This document shows positions 50,751 through 60,639 of a DNA stretch of 64,000 nucleotides, one piece after another. A program made the translations under genes and the position numbers. Within the stretch, counting starts at the first letter, position 1; each line of letters starts with the position of its first letter. The notes beneath the pieces were generated by a model. That model was not told the DNA's origin. It worked only from the letters and a program-made list of their open reading frames with translations, and searched no databases. The stretch is taken from positions 124,001 to 188,000 of the forward strand of contig JBMNOE010000002.1 of NCBI GenBank assembly GCA_050942895.1, written 5' to 3'. This DNA comes from JBNRMR01 sp050942895 (GTDB lineage: Bacteria; Bacillota; Clostridia; Christensenellales; UBA1750).

Positions 50751-51344
50751 TTAAAAGTGGCGAAACCTGTATATGCTTTGCGGAAGCAATGCGCAAACGA
50801 AAGCTGAATAATGTGGCCCGAAGGACAATGAGATCAGGCGCGGTCCGCCCCCGGAAAAGCCGTTTAAGGCTGAAAACTCTCCCATGGGCTGTGAAAGCCC
50901 GCGGGAGGTATATTTTATATAGCTCTCTTTAGCGCTCCAGATGTCAAAAAATACTTTTTCTGCCTCATTGCTTCTGCTGCCGCCTTTGCAACAGCGTTCC
51001 ACCTTCACATATTCATCAGGGTGAAAAAACCGCCGGGCAATGGACAGAAAGTCGCACTCTCGGTGCTCCTGGACATCAAAACCAACCGGGCGGCCGTGAA
51101 AGGCGCATGCCCAATACTTCCCGCTGTGGGATATGGAAAAATGAACTCCGGGCATGAAGGGAAAAAAGGGTTTCCCGTAAACCCCTGTTTTTATGGAAAA
51201 ATCCACGGTTTCTATGCCCCGTAAGCCTGCGTAATGCTCTGCAGCCCTCAGCAGGAGCTGGCGGCTTGTATGTTCGCTTGAAACACAGCACTCGTAAAGG
51301 GCTATGTCGTTTTCACTAAAGAAAATGCTTCCGGTCAAGTGCAT
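50751..51344 (-). CDS. 4'-Phosphopantetheinyl transferase, Sfp type
   Basis: The 197-residue enzyme loads the phosphopantetheine arm of CoA onto carrier proteins. Conserved motifs are VHFSISHSGKYWACAF, GFDVQEH (metal ligand Asp) and FFDIWSAKESYIKYTSRGL (Glu and Lys). The length is a little under the usual 220-230. The gene is divergent from the NRPS gene by about 95 bp, so it is likely to activate the two T domains there and the carrier protein at the window end. The ribosome site is weak; a GTG at 51347 is an alternative start. Confidence 0.92.
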   Translation of the reverse strand: MHLTGSIFFSENDIALYECCVSSEHTSRQLLLRAAEHYAGLRGIETVDFSIKTGVYGKPFFPFMPGVHFSISHSGKYWACAFHGRPVGFDVQEHRECDFLSIARRFFHPDEYVKVERCCKGGSRSNEAEKVFFDIWSAKESYIKYTSRGLSQPMGEFSALNGFSGGGPRLISLSFGPHYSAFVCALLPQSIYRFRHF

Positions 51345-51401
51345 CACTCCATCAACATTTTATATTTTTACTTGGATATAGTCAAGAAATAATCGAGAAC
51401 T

Positions 51402-51426
51402 GATCAAAAGATCAAAAAGTCAAAAA
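51402..51426. repeat. Short direct repeats in the PPTase/NRPS divergent region
   Basis: GATCAAAA (51402-51409), GATCAAAAA (51410-51418) and GTCAAAAA (51419-51426) follow in tandem just upstream of the NRPS start, and could be a regulatory binding array. No -10/-35 pair is certain here. Confidence 0.5.
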
Positions 51427-51438
51427 GTCTGTTTTAGG

Positions 51439-54400
51439 ATGGTGAATTCATTGGAGCGCGACCTGTATCCCCTTTCCAGCAGCCAAAAAAACATATGGAA
51501 TCTGTCCAAGGTTTATCCAGGCACTCCGATGAACAATGTCTGCAATGTCCTTAGAATCTCCGGTGCCTTTGAGCCTTTCTTGCTTCAAAGATGCATCAAA
51601 GCTCTCTACGCTGCATTTCCAGCGCTCACCACCAGGATCGCAATAAAAAACGGCATTCCTATGCAGCATCAAAGCCGCCTTTTTCCGGTGGAGGCTCCCT
51701 TTTTGGACTTTTCGAAGGAAAGCAGCGGCGAAAGTCTCAAGCAATGGGAAAGCGCCGTCGCCCGCGAGCCAATTTCAATTGAAAACTCGCCTCTTTCATT
51801 TTTTTATATTTTTAAAGCCGGCGAAAGCAGCGGCGGGGTCATGATGAAGCTCCATCATATAATAACCGATGCATGGTCACAGGTGCTTTTGAACAACCAT
51901 TTGATGCATAATTATAAGCGGTTGATGAATGGAGATGAGCTTGACGAAACAGAGATGCCGTCATATGAGGCTCATGTCGAAGCCGAGGGCGAATATATTG
52001 ACTCCGCAGCCTTTGAAAAGGATATGAGCTATTGGGCCCGGCGCATACAGACTCTGTCCCGGCTTCAGGCGGGGGATTTCACCGGCCTTTGCCCATCTAC
52101 CGAAGCAAAGCGCAGCGAGTTTCTGTTGCCAGCCGGCCTCAGCCGGGGGATTCTTGACTTTTGCCGCGAGGGGAATATATCGCCCTTCACGGCGATATAC
52201 ATGGCCTTTGCAGTCTATCAGCTTCGCGTTCATGGCAGCAATGTATTTCCGATAGGCGTTCCCAGCATAAACAGGGTGAACCACAGGCGCAAGCAGACCC
52301 TCGGCATGTTCGTCAACACACTGCCCTTTTTCACCGTTATAGATGAAGCGGACTCAAGCGCCAACTTCAGCACCCTTTGCGAAATGGTTAAAAACGATTG
52401 GTTCTCGCTGCTGAGCCATCAGCGTCTGCCATATGAGAACATAAAAAACCTGGCTCCCTCGGGCTCAGGCAATCTTTTTGATGTGGTTCTCTCATACCAA
52501 AACGGCCGTTTGGACGATAACCTTGACCCGCGCGTGAGTTTTTTAGGCGAATGGATCCACAGCGGCCATCAGGCGGAGAGCCTTTGCATGCACATCAGCC
52601 ATCAGGGCGCCGATGGGCTGCTCATATACTATGATTATCTTCCCCATGCCTTCACGGGCGCAGAAATCGCCGATATGCACAGGCATATGATCAACATACT
52701 TTCTGGGGGAATCAAAAGCCCTAAAAAACCCCTCTCGCTCCTTCCCATACTGGATGAAAGCGAGGAGCAACAGCTCATCTTCGGCTTTAACCAAACTGAA
52801 ACTACTCAGCCAAGCGAGAAAAATATTGCCGAGGCTCTGATGAAAGCCCTCAATGAAAACTCCGGCAAGATTGCCGTTGAGCATGGCGGAAAAAGCTATA
52901 GCTATGGCCGGCTTAATGACGATGCGCTCATGATCGCCCGTGGCCTGGCGGAAAGATTCCCATCCGGCGGCAAGGTGATCGCCATATCGATGGAAAACGG
53001 CTATGAGCTGCTAACCTGCCTTTGCGCCGTCGCCCTTTCCGGGAACGCCTGGCTGCTGATCGACCGGGATCAGCCAAAGCAAAGGCTTGGCATTCTGCTG
53101 GCCCAAGGCGGCGCCAACCTGCTGATTTCCGACAGAGCATTTCCAGAAAGCCCGGGGGGCATCAAGCAGGTTCTCCCATCGTCTTTGGGCCTTGCAGGCG
53201 GGAGCCGTTTTTCCCCTCAGGCGCAGTCAACGCCGGAGGACATCGCCTATGTGGTCTGCACATCCGGCAGCACGGGTGTTCCAAAGGCCGTACAGGTGCC
53301 TCAGGAAAGCCTTTTGAATCTTGTTGACGCAATGCGCCCATTCTATTTGCAAAAGACTGTGCTGGCCCTGTGCAACATCGCTTTCGACGCATTTATGCTT
53401 GAAAGCGTCTGCACCCTCCTTTGCGGAGGGTCAATAGTAATACCGGAGGACGGCCACAGGCATGATCCCGCAAGGCTTGGCGAATATATATCAAAATACG
53501 ATGTCGGCTGCTTCGCCTTAACGCCATCGCGCCTGCAGGCGTATCTTCAAAATGATGCCTTTTGCGCATCGCTGCGAAGCGTGGAAACAGTTATCTGCGG
53601 GGGGGAACCCCTCCCCGCCGGACTTGTGCGCCTGATGGCCAGGCATAGCGGCGCAGTTTTATACAACCAGTACGGCCCCTGCGAGGCGACTGTCGCCGTC
53701 ACGATGGGAAGGGCCGCAGACCGCGATCCTGTCACCATAGGCCGGCCCATGCAGAACTGCCGCATATATATACTGGACGATAATATGCAGCCTCTGCCGG
53801 CGGGCTCCGTGGGCGAAATTTACATCGGCGGCCGATGCCTTGCAAAGGGCTATGCCCTTAAGCCGGAGCTGACGGCTCAAAGCTTTGTATCCGATCCCTT
53901 CCGCCATGGCGAAAGGCTTTATAAAACCGGAGATCTTGGCCGCTGGACAACTGAGGGCGAGATCATTTTTGCCGGCCGAAAGGACAGGCAGGTGAAGCTG
54001 CGGGGCCATCGAATAGAGCTGGCCGAGGTGGAATCATGCCTGCTTTTGTTTGACGGAATCACAGCAGCAGTGGCCAGCATATATGAGGGCCGCCTTGTTG
54101 CCTATTACACCTGCGATGGAATTGTGAATCCTGATGCTCTTTTGGCCCATGCCGCAGCGCATCTTCCCGCATATATGGTTCCCGTTTATGCCGCGCAGGT
54201 TGATGGCTTCGAATCGACCGCAAGCGGCAAAATCGATTATAGACAGCTTCCGGCGCCCGACTTGGGCGATAATAGCATTCCCGCGGATGACGTTGAGCGC
54301 AGGCTTCTTGCCATATGGCAGGCTGTGCTTAAAACAAGCGATATCGGCACCCGCACCTCCTTCTACAGGGCCGGGGGCGATTCCCTCAGCGCGCTGTCAC

Positions 54401-57400
54401 TGGTCGCATCGGTTGAGGAGGAGTTCGGCGTGCAGATTGAGCTTTCATCTTTGCAGACCCACGGCACAATCAGCCGCATGGCGCTTCTCCTGCGCGATAG
54501 AGCCGGCAAAGAAAGTTTTTCGGCGGAAATCCCCTTGGCGCCCCTGAGCGAAAGCGCGACATACCGCCCTTCAGCGCCACAGAAAAGCTTTTTCGCCCTC
54601 TCCCGTTTGGATGAATCCGGCCTTGCTTACAACATGCCCGGCGCCTTTTTGCTGGAAGGAAAGCTGGATATCAACCGCTTGGATAGCGCCTTCAAAGAGC
54701 TTATCGCCCTGGATGAAACCCTCCGCACAGGCTTTGAAATACAGGGGATGGACATCGTCTGTAAAGTTCATCAGAGCGCGGGCTTTGAACTGCAGCGCCT
54801 TAGCGGCAGTCTTGAGGACGCCATGAAAAAGTTTGTCCGGCCTTTTGATCTGGGTTCGCCTCCGCTGCTCAGGGCGGGCATTATTCAAGGTGAAAGCGCA
54901 GAGCAGATTCTGCTTTTGGACATGCACCACATCATATCCGACGGCATCAGCAGCCAGTTGACATTGGAGCGTCTCAGCAAGCTTTACCGTGGCATGGCCC
55001 CCGAAATGCCCAGGCTCAGCTATAGGGATTATGCCCACTGGAGCAACCAAGGCAGCTTTGGCCGTGGCGCTTTATCTCTAGAAAAACAGCGCAGTTTCTG
55101 GAAGGATTGCTTTTCAGGCGGCATTCCGCAGATGAGCCTGCCCACGGATAATCCGCGGCCGGCGGTGTTTAAAAGCGCCGGAAAGCGCTATGATTTCCAG
55201 CTTTCAAAGGAACTGACAGCCGGTATAAAGGATTATTGCGCAAAGGCCCACACCACCCCTTATGTGCTGCTTTTGGCAGTGTACGGGCTTTTTCTTTCCC
55301 GCTATTCAGGGGCGGAAGAGCTGGTGGTAGGCTCGCCCGTGTCGGGCCGCAGAATGAGTAGCCTTCAGCAGATAACCGGAGCATTCGTGAATACTCTGCC
55401 CATGCTCCTGGGCCCGAAAGAGGAGCTTTCCTTTGAGGATTATCTTAAAAAAACGCGTGATTTTGTGGCTCTCGCCCTGGATAATCAGGATATTCCCTTC
55501 GAGGAAATAATGGCCATATCCGGGGCTTCCCACAGCCGCCGGAGCAATCCCCTTTACAGCGTGATGTTCTCATTCGTGCCTATGGATCCGGCGGGGTTTG
55601 AAATTGGCGGATGCGCGATGACGCCCCTTAAAGTGGGAGGGGGCAATGTGAAGATGGATCTTCATCTGGAGGCGACCATGTCCAAAGACAGCCTTAAGCT
55701 ATCATTGGAGTATGCCGCCGCCCTTTTTGACGAACAGACCATCGGTCTGTATGCTCGCGGGCTGGAAGCGACCATGGTCGGCATTGTGGGCGGCGCTGGT
55801 CGGTCTCTGCGGGAAGTACCCGTCTTATCCTCTGCGGACAAGGCCAGGCTTTTTACAATCCCCTGGAATATGCGTGCGCCCTATGACGACCTGCCGGTGG
55901 ATCAGGCTATCGACAGCTTCGCAAAAGCCATTCCCGATGCCGCCGCCATCCGCTGGGGAGAAAACCAAAGCCATAGCTTCATCCGCGTGAAGGAGATGTC
56001 CGATAATCTGGCTGTTAACCTGCAAAAACAGGGTGTCCAGCCGGGCGATGTGGTGGCATTCATGCCCAGGCGGGACGGCGATATGATCCCCACTATGATC
56101 GGCATTTTGAAAGCCGGTGCGGCATATCTGCCGGTGGAGCCCTCCTTCCCTGCGGATAGAATAATATATATGCTTGAAATGGCAAAGGCAAGGCTGCTGC
56201 TGTTCAGCAGCAAAACAGCTCCGCCAAAGGGAATCCCATGCCCCTCTCAGGTGATCGATTTTTCCGCCCTGGAAGAACAGCCCTCTGTCCCTCCGGCCAA
56301 TAGAAGCCCGGAGGACCCCTTTAACGTGCTGTTTACATCCGGTTCCACCGGCCAGCCAAAGGGCGTGATGATGATACATAAATCCATCAGCAATCTTCTG
56401 GCAAATGTGGAACCCCTCCTTGCGGGTGAGGATTCGCGGATGCTCTGCGCTTCCAGTTGCGTTTTCGATGTCTTTACCACAGAAGCCCTCCTGTGCCTGG
56501 CCACCGGCCGCTGCGCCGTCATCGCCGACGAGGAGGAGATGCTGCTGCCCTGGAAGCTTGCCGCCCGAATTGAAAAGGACGGCGCGGACATACTGCAGCT
56601 CACACCCTCTCGGATGCAGATGTGCCTTGCCAGCGATGAATTTCGCCATGCGCTAAGGAATGTCAAGAGCATAATCCTCCTGGGAGAACCATGGACGCTT
56701 TCGATGCGCGACAGCATAAAAAGGCTGACAAATGCGCGCATATTCAACATATACGGCCCCACGGAAACCTCTGTGCACAACTGCCAGGGGGATGTGACCG
56801 ACTGTAGCTGCATACACATCGGCCTGCCCATAGGCAACTGCCGCTATTATCTGCTGGATAAAAAACAGCGGCTCCTGCCGCCGACCGCCCTGGGCGAAAT
56901 ATACATCGCCGGTGATTGCCTCGCAAAGGGCTATGCGGGCCGGGATGACCTTACCGAAAAGGTCTATCTTCCCGATCCTTTCTTCCCAGGGGAGCGGATG
57001 TACAAGACCGGCGATATCGGCAGGCTGCGGGCCGACGGCACATGGCAATGCCTTGGCCGCACCGATACTCAGCTAAAGCTCAACGGCCACCGCATCGAAC
57101 CCTCGGAGATAGCCGCTCAGATAGTTCTTTCCGCCCTTGCGAAGGAAGCGGCGGTAATACCTGTGATGCAGGACGGCGTTCCCCAGTCGCTTCGGGCTTA
57201 TCTGGTTCCCGACGATGGCTACAGCGAGGAAGGCCTGCGAGGCTATCTGGCAGGCAAGCTGCCCGATTATATGCTGCCTTCTTCCTTTGTGGCGCTGGAC
57301 GAAATGCCCCGAAATGCCAGCGGGAAGACCGATCTTAAGGCCCTGGCCCAGATGGATCCCCAGCAGAAAATATTGACTGATAAAATATCCGCTTCGCCGG

Positions 57401-58773
57401 AGGAGAAAGCTCTTTTAAAGCTATGGACCCAGGCCTTGGGCAGAAAGCCCGATGCCGAGATATCCTTCTTCTCACAAGGCGGCACTTCGCTGACAGCGAT
57501 AATAATACTGAACCATTATCACCAGCAAAGCATCCCCATATCGCTAAACGATTTCTACGCCCACCCCACCCTTTCCGCTCAAAGCAAATTGCTGAGGGAA
57601 AGGGCCCGCCCTCTCTTGCATGAAGTTGGCGAAAATCAGATGCTCACCAGAAAGGTGCCTTTAAACGAGAGAACTCTTGGGCTTTCAGGCGCCATATTGC
57701 TGACCGGCGCAACGGGATACCTGGGCGCGCATATTCTGAGCGCCCTGCTGAATTCGGGGGCGGAAAAGATCGTCTGCCTTGTGCGGGGCGATGCCGAAAA
57801 CCGTTTGCGCAAAAGCCTTTCCTATTACTTTGGTGAAAACTTCTTTGATGAAAACAGCAGCAGGATTAAGGCCCTTTCCGGCGATATTTCCAGCAGGAAC
57901 TTCGGTCTTTCACCTGAGGATTACGCTCTGCTTTCATCCCGCGTTCGGACGGTCTTTCACAGCGCAGCCGATGTGCGCCACTTCGCCCCGTGGGATGAGC
58001 TTCAGCTTGCCAATGTTGAAGGAACTGATTATGTGATCGACTTCGCTCTGGCGGCGGGTGCAGACCTTGCGCATATTTCCACTGTCAGCGTCGCGGGGGA
58101 ATATCTGGTGGACCAGCCCGAAACTTCAGCCGTTTTTTCGGAGCACGATCTTGATATCGGCCAAAACTGGCAGGAAAACCCATATTGCAAGAGCAAGGCT
58201 TTGGCCGAGGCCGCCGTCGTCCGGGCGATGATCAACAGAAAGCTAAACGCTAAGATATTCAGGGTGGGCAGGCTTGTTTCAAGAAGCAGCGACGGCCTTT
58301 TCCAGCCCAATGCCGGCACAAACGCCTTTTACAGGGAGGTTAAAGCCATGTTGGGTCTGGGCTGCGCGCCCCTTAGCATGAAAAACATTCCTTTTGAGCT
58401 GACCGAGGTGGATCTTTGCGCGGACGCCATAGTAAGGCTCTGCGGGCAAAGAGGAGGTTCCTTCCATGTTTTCAACCCCAACATGCCGGCATTCGGTGAG
58501 CTGATGAGCGCCTTTGAGGGCCTGCAGTTCATACCTGATGAAGACTTCGCCGCTCTCTTGAAGGATGCTGTGAACAGCGCCGTCAGCGATGGCGGCTACA
58601 TTCTCTCCCTTTCCCAGACCTATTTTTCAGGCGCCGCTTCATGCAGCAATATCTTATTAGACAGCTTCAGGACGGAATCTCTGCTGAAGCTGGCCGGTTT
58701 TAGCTGGCCCAAACCCTGCATAAAGTCCATATCCAAATGTTTTCTTGAGGCCAAATATGAGGTGAGCACATGA
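51439..58773 (+). CDS. Nonribosomal peptide synthetase, C-A-T-C-A-T-R, two modules with terminal reductase
   Basis: The 2,444-residue protein has two modules. C1 (about 8-440) has HHIITDA at 139-145. A1 (about 455-965) has TSGSTGVPKA near 610 and pocket residues, by my alignment, D650, A, L, A, I, G, Q, V, A, K. T1 carries Ser982 in AGGDSL. C2 (about 1035-1480) has HHIISDG at 1163-1169. A2 (about 1500-1975) has TSGSTG at 1633-1638 and pocket D1677, V, T, Q, I, L, I, V, H, K. T2 carries Ser2017 in GGTSL. The reductase (about 2080-2444) has TGATGYLG at 2089-2096 and Y2249...K2253. C1 before the first A suggests N-acylation; the reductase suggests aldehyde release. Substrates are not assignable. 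A TTG start at 51451, better placed after AGGATGGTG, is possible. Confidence 0.95.
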   Translation: MVNSLERDLYPLSSSQKNIWNLSKVYPGTPMNNVCNVLRISGAFEPFLLQRCIKALYAAFPALTTRIAIKNGIPMQHQSRLFPVEAPFLDFSKESSGESLKQWESAVAREPISIENSPLSFFYIFKAGESSGGVMMKLHHIITDAWSQVLLNNHLMHNYKRLMNGDELDETEMPSYEAHVEAEGEYIDSAAFEKDMSYWARRIQTLSRLQAGDFTGLCPSTEAKRSEFLLPAGLSRGILDFCREGNISPFTAIYMAFAVYQLRVHGSNVFPIGVPSINRVNHRRKQTLGMFVNTLPFFTVIDEADSSANFSTLCEMVKNDWFSLLSHQRLPYENIKNLAPSGSGNLFDVVLSYQNGRLDDNLDPRVSFLGEWIHSGHQAESLCMHISHQGADGLLIYYDYLPHAFTGAEIADMHRHMINILSGGIKSPKKPLSLLPILDESEEQQLIFGFNQTETTQPSEKNIAEALMKALNENSGKIAVEHGGKSYSYGRLNDDALMIARGLAERFPSGGKVIAISMENGYELLTCLCAVALSGNAWLLIDRDQPKQRLGILLAQGGANLLISDRAFPESPGGIKQVLPSSLGLAGGSRFSPQAQSTPEDIAYVVCTSGSTGVPKAVQVPQESLLNLVDAMRPFYLQKTVLALCNIAFDAFMLESVCTLLCGGSIVIPEDGHRHDPARLGEYISKYDVGCFALTPSRLQAYLQNDAFCASLRSVETVICGGEPLPAGLVRLMARHSGAVLYNQYGPCEATVAVTMGRAADRDPVTIGRPMQNCRIYILDDNMQPLPAGSVGEIYIGGRCLAKGYALKPELTAQSFVSDPFRHGERLYKTGDLGRWTTEGEIIFAGRKDRQVKLRGHRIELAEVESCLLLFDGITAAVASIYEGRLVAYYTCDGIVNPDALLAHAAAHLPAYMVPVYAAQVDGFESTASGKIDYRQLPAPDLGDNSIPADDVERRLLAIWQAVLKTSDIGTRTSFYRAGGDSLSALSLVASVEEEFGVQIELSSLQTHGTISRMALLLRDRAGKESFSAEIPLAPLSESATYRPSAPQKSFFALSRLDESGLAYNMPGAFLLEGKLDINRLDSAFKELIALDETLRTGFEIQGMDIVCKVHQSAGFELQRLSGSLEDAMKKFVRPFDLGSPPLLRAGIIQGESAEQILLLDMHHIISDGISSQLTLERLSKLYRGMAPEMPRLSYRDYAHWSNQGSFGRGALSLEKQRSFWKDCFSGGIPQMSLPTDNPRPAVFKSAGKRYDFQLSKELTAGIKDYCAKAHTTPYVLLLAVYGLFLSRYSGAEELVVGSPVSGRRMSSLQQITGAFVNTLPMLLGPKEELSFEDYLKKTRDFVALALDNQDIPFEEIMAISGASHSRRSNPLYSVMFSFVPMDPAGFEIGGCAMTPLKVGGGNVKMDLHLEATMSKDSLKLSLEYAAALFDEQTIGLYARGLEATMVGIVGGAGRSLREVPVLSSADKARLFTIPWNMRAPYDDLPVDQAIDSFAKAIPDAAAIRWGENQSHSFIRVKEMSDNLAVNLQKQGVQPGDVVAFMPRRDGDMIPTMIGILKAGAAYLPVEPSFPADRIIYMLEMAKARLLLFSSKTAPPKGIPCPSQVIDFSALEEQPSVPPANRSPEDPFNVLFTSGSTGQPKGVMMIHKSISNLLANVEPLLAGEDSRMLCASSCVFDVFTTEALLCLATGRCAVIADEEEMLLPWKLAARIEKDGADILQLTPSRMQMCLASDEFRHALRNVKSIILLGEPWTLSMRDSIKRLTNARIFNIYGPTETSVHNCQGDVTDCSCIHIGLPIGNCRYYLLDKKQRLLPPTALGEIYIAGDCLAKGYAGRDDLTEKVYLPDPFFPGERMYKTGDIGRLRADGTWQCLGRTDTQLKLNGHRIEPSEIAAQIVLSALAKEAAVIPVMQDGVPQSLRAYLVPDDGYSEEGLRGYLAGKLPDYMLPSSFVALDEMPRNASGKTDLKALAQMDPQQKILTDKISASPEEKALLKLWTQALGRKPDAEISFFSQGGTSLTAIIILNHYHQQSIPISLNDFYAHPTLSAQSKLLRERARPLLHEVGENQMLTRKVPLNERTLGLSGAILLTGATGYLGAHILSALLNSGAEKIVCLVRGDAENRLRKSLSYYFGENFFDENSSRIKALSGDISSRNFGLSPEDYALLSSRVRTVFHSAADVRHFAPWDELQLANVEGTDYVIDFALAAGADLAHISTVSVAGEYLVDQPETSAVFSEHDLDIGQNWQENPYCKSKALAEAAVVRAMINRKLNAKIFRVGRLVSRSSDGLFQPNAGTNAFYREVKAMLGLGCAPLSMKNIPFELTEVDLCADAIVRLCGQRGGSFHVFNPNMPAFGELMSAFEGLQFIPDEDFAALLKDAVNSAVSDGGYILSLSQTYFSGAASCSNILLDSFRTESLLKLAGFSWPKPCIKSISKCFLEAKYEVST

Positions 58774-60605
58774 TTTCTGAACCAATGTTTCACATATTGA
58801 ACCTTACATGCACAATACTGCTGGTGTTCATGGGAAGCTGCATCATGAAGGGCGGCCTGACGCTGATGCAAAAGCTATACATGATACTGATCGGCAGCCT
58901 TGCCATGTGGATCTTGGCTCTTTTGGGCATGTACTACACCTCCAAGGACAATATGACCCTTCTTTTTGCCTTTGATGCGGTCACATGCGTGGCGCAGGCG
59001 CTCACGGCCTCGTCAATGCTCCTTGCGGCCCTTGCCTTCACAAAGAACTACAAAAAGATGCCCCGGCGCAACTACATTTTTCTAATACCTCCCGCGCTCA
59101 CGGCTCTGGTCGTCGTCACCAACCCACTGCATGGGCTTTTTTACAGGGAGTTTTCAATAATAGCAAGCCAGGTTAAGTTTGGGCCCCTGTTCCCGGTGAA
59201 CGGCGCTATATACTATCTTTACTATCTCGCCGCTATGATCATCTGCCTTTATAACAGCCGAAAAAGCAACCACCCCCTTTTCGTGAAGCAGGCGGCCTGG
59301 TTTTCAATAGGCATATTCATACCGCTTTTTGTCAACGTGATGGCCACCCTTAAAGTCGCTAATCTTACCATCGCCGCCACGCCCATCGCCTTTGTGGCGA
59401 CTATAATCTGCCATGGAATTGCCGTATATGCGCTTAACTTTCTGAACATAAAGCCGGTGGCGGTGCAGAAGGTGTTCGACAGCATATCAGACTGTTACGC
59501 CATCATCTCCATAGACGGCTACATAGTCAACGCAAACAAATCATTCTACGATGTCTTTGGCGATTTTGGCATCCAGCCGGAACAGTATCTTTCAGATCTT
59601 GCCACGAAGCTTGATGAAAGGAACCGCGATATCGCCTACAACCTGATAAGCTCATATGAAAGCTGCATGAAAAGCGGCAGCACCATCTCATACGAGCAAT
59701 CCCTCCTTACTGAAAGCGGCAAGAAGTATTACTCTGTGGAAATAACCGCCGTAAGCCTGAAGAAAAACACCCGCGCATTCATAGCCATGTTCAAGGATAT
59801 CACCCGTATAAAGGAGGAAGTGCAAAGGGAGCAGCAGATACTCAGCATGTCGATGGAGCGGGAGCGCCTTGCCTCGCTGGGGCAGATGATCGGCGGTATT
59901 GCTCACAACTTAAAAACCCCCATAATGTCCATATCCGGCAGCGTCTATGCCCTTGGCAACCTCACCCAGGAATACCAGCGCAGCATCGGCGACAAGGAAG
60001 TAACCATGGAGGATCACCAGGAGATATGCCATGAAATGAACGAGTGGCACGAAAGGATACGGGAGTGCTGCGGATATATGTCGGACATAATCACAACGGT
60101 AAAAGGGCTTGCAACCAACATGAACACCTCCCGAATCACCGCCTTCTCTTTGGATGAGGTCTTCAAGCGCGTTCATATGCTGATGCAAAACAGCATCATA
60201 AGGAATTCATGCACACTGACGGAGGAAAACGAGCTGCCAAGGGATCTTGTCATAAACGGCGATGTGAATAATTTGGTGCAGGTGATAAATAACCTGGTGG
60301 ACAACTCCATTGACGCCATGGTGGAACAGGGCGGAGGCCCCATAACCATGGGCGCAAAACTGGCCCAGGGCAATATACATATCTATGTCCGGGACGAGGG
60401 TAGCGGAATACCCGAAAATGTAAAGAATCGCCTTTTCAAAGAGATGGTCACAAGCAAGGGCGCTTTGGGCGCAGGAATCGGTCTTTATACCTCCAACACC
60501 CTTATACGGGGTAAGTTCGGCGGTAAAATGTGGATAGAAGATAATCCCGGGGGAGGCACTATAACAAATATTCTCATACCCCTTGATCTTCCGGGAAGTT
60601 CATAA
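58770..60605 (+). CDS. Sensor histidine kinase with 7TM input and PAS domains
   Basis: The ATG overlaps the NRPS stop (ATGA, 58770-58773), so translation is coupled. The 611-residue protein has about seven N-terminal membrane helices (residues 5-215, 7TM-sensor type), a PAS domain (about 230-345), a HisKA-like region with His379 in GIAHNLKTPIMS, and a HATPase domain (about 470-605) with NLVDNSIDAM, DEGSGIPENV and GAGIGLYTSN. The H-box reads HNLKTP where HELRTP is usual. Its signal is unknown; a membrane-partitioning lipid or the pathway product would fit the location. Confidence 0.9.
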   Translation: MISEPMFHILNLTCTILLVFMGSCIMKGGLTLMQKLYMILIGSLAMWILALLGMYYTSKDNMTLLFAFDAVTCVAQALTASSMLLAALAFTKNYKKMPRRNYIFLIPPALTALVVVTNPLHGLFYREFSIIASQVKFGPLFPVNGAIYYLYYLAAMIICLYNSRKSNHPLFVKQAAWFSIGIFIPLFVNVMATLKVANLTIAATPIAFVATIICHGIAVYALNFLNIKPVAVQKVFDSISDCYAIISIDGYIVNANKSFYDVFGDFGIQPEQYLSDLATKLDERNRDIAYNLISSYESCMKSGSTISYEQSLLTESGKKYYSVEITAVSLKKNTRAFIAMFKDITRIKEEVQREQQILSMSMERERLASLGQMIGGIAHNLKTPIMSISGSVYALGNLTQEYQRSIGDKEVTMEDHQEICHEMNEWHERIRECCGYMSDIITTVKGLATNMNTSRITAFSLDEVFKRVHMLMQNSIIRNSCTLTEENELPRDLVINGDVNNLVQVINNLVDNSIDAMVEQGGGPITMGAKLAQGNIHIYVRDEGSGIPENVKNRLFKEMVTSKGALGAGIGLYTSNTLIRGKFGGKMWIEDNPGGGTITNILIPLDLPGSS

Positions 60606-60639
60606 CAAAAAATCGGCATGGGAAAGGAGGGCCTAAACC

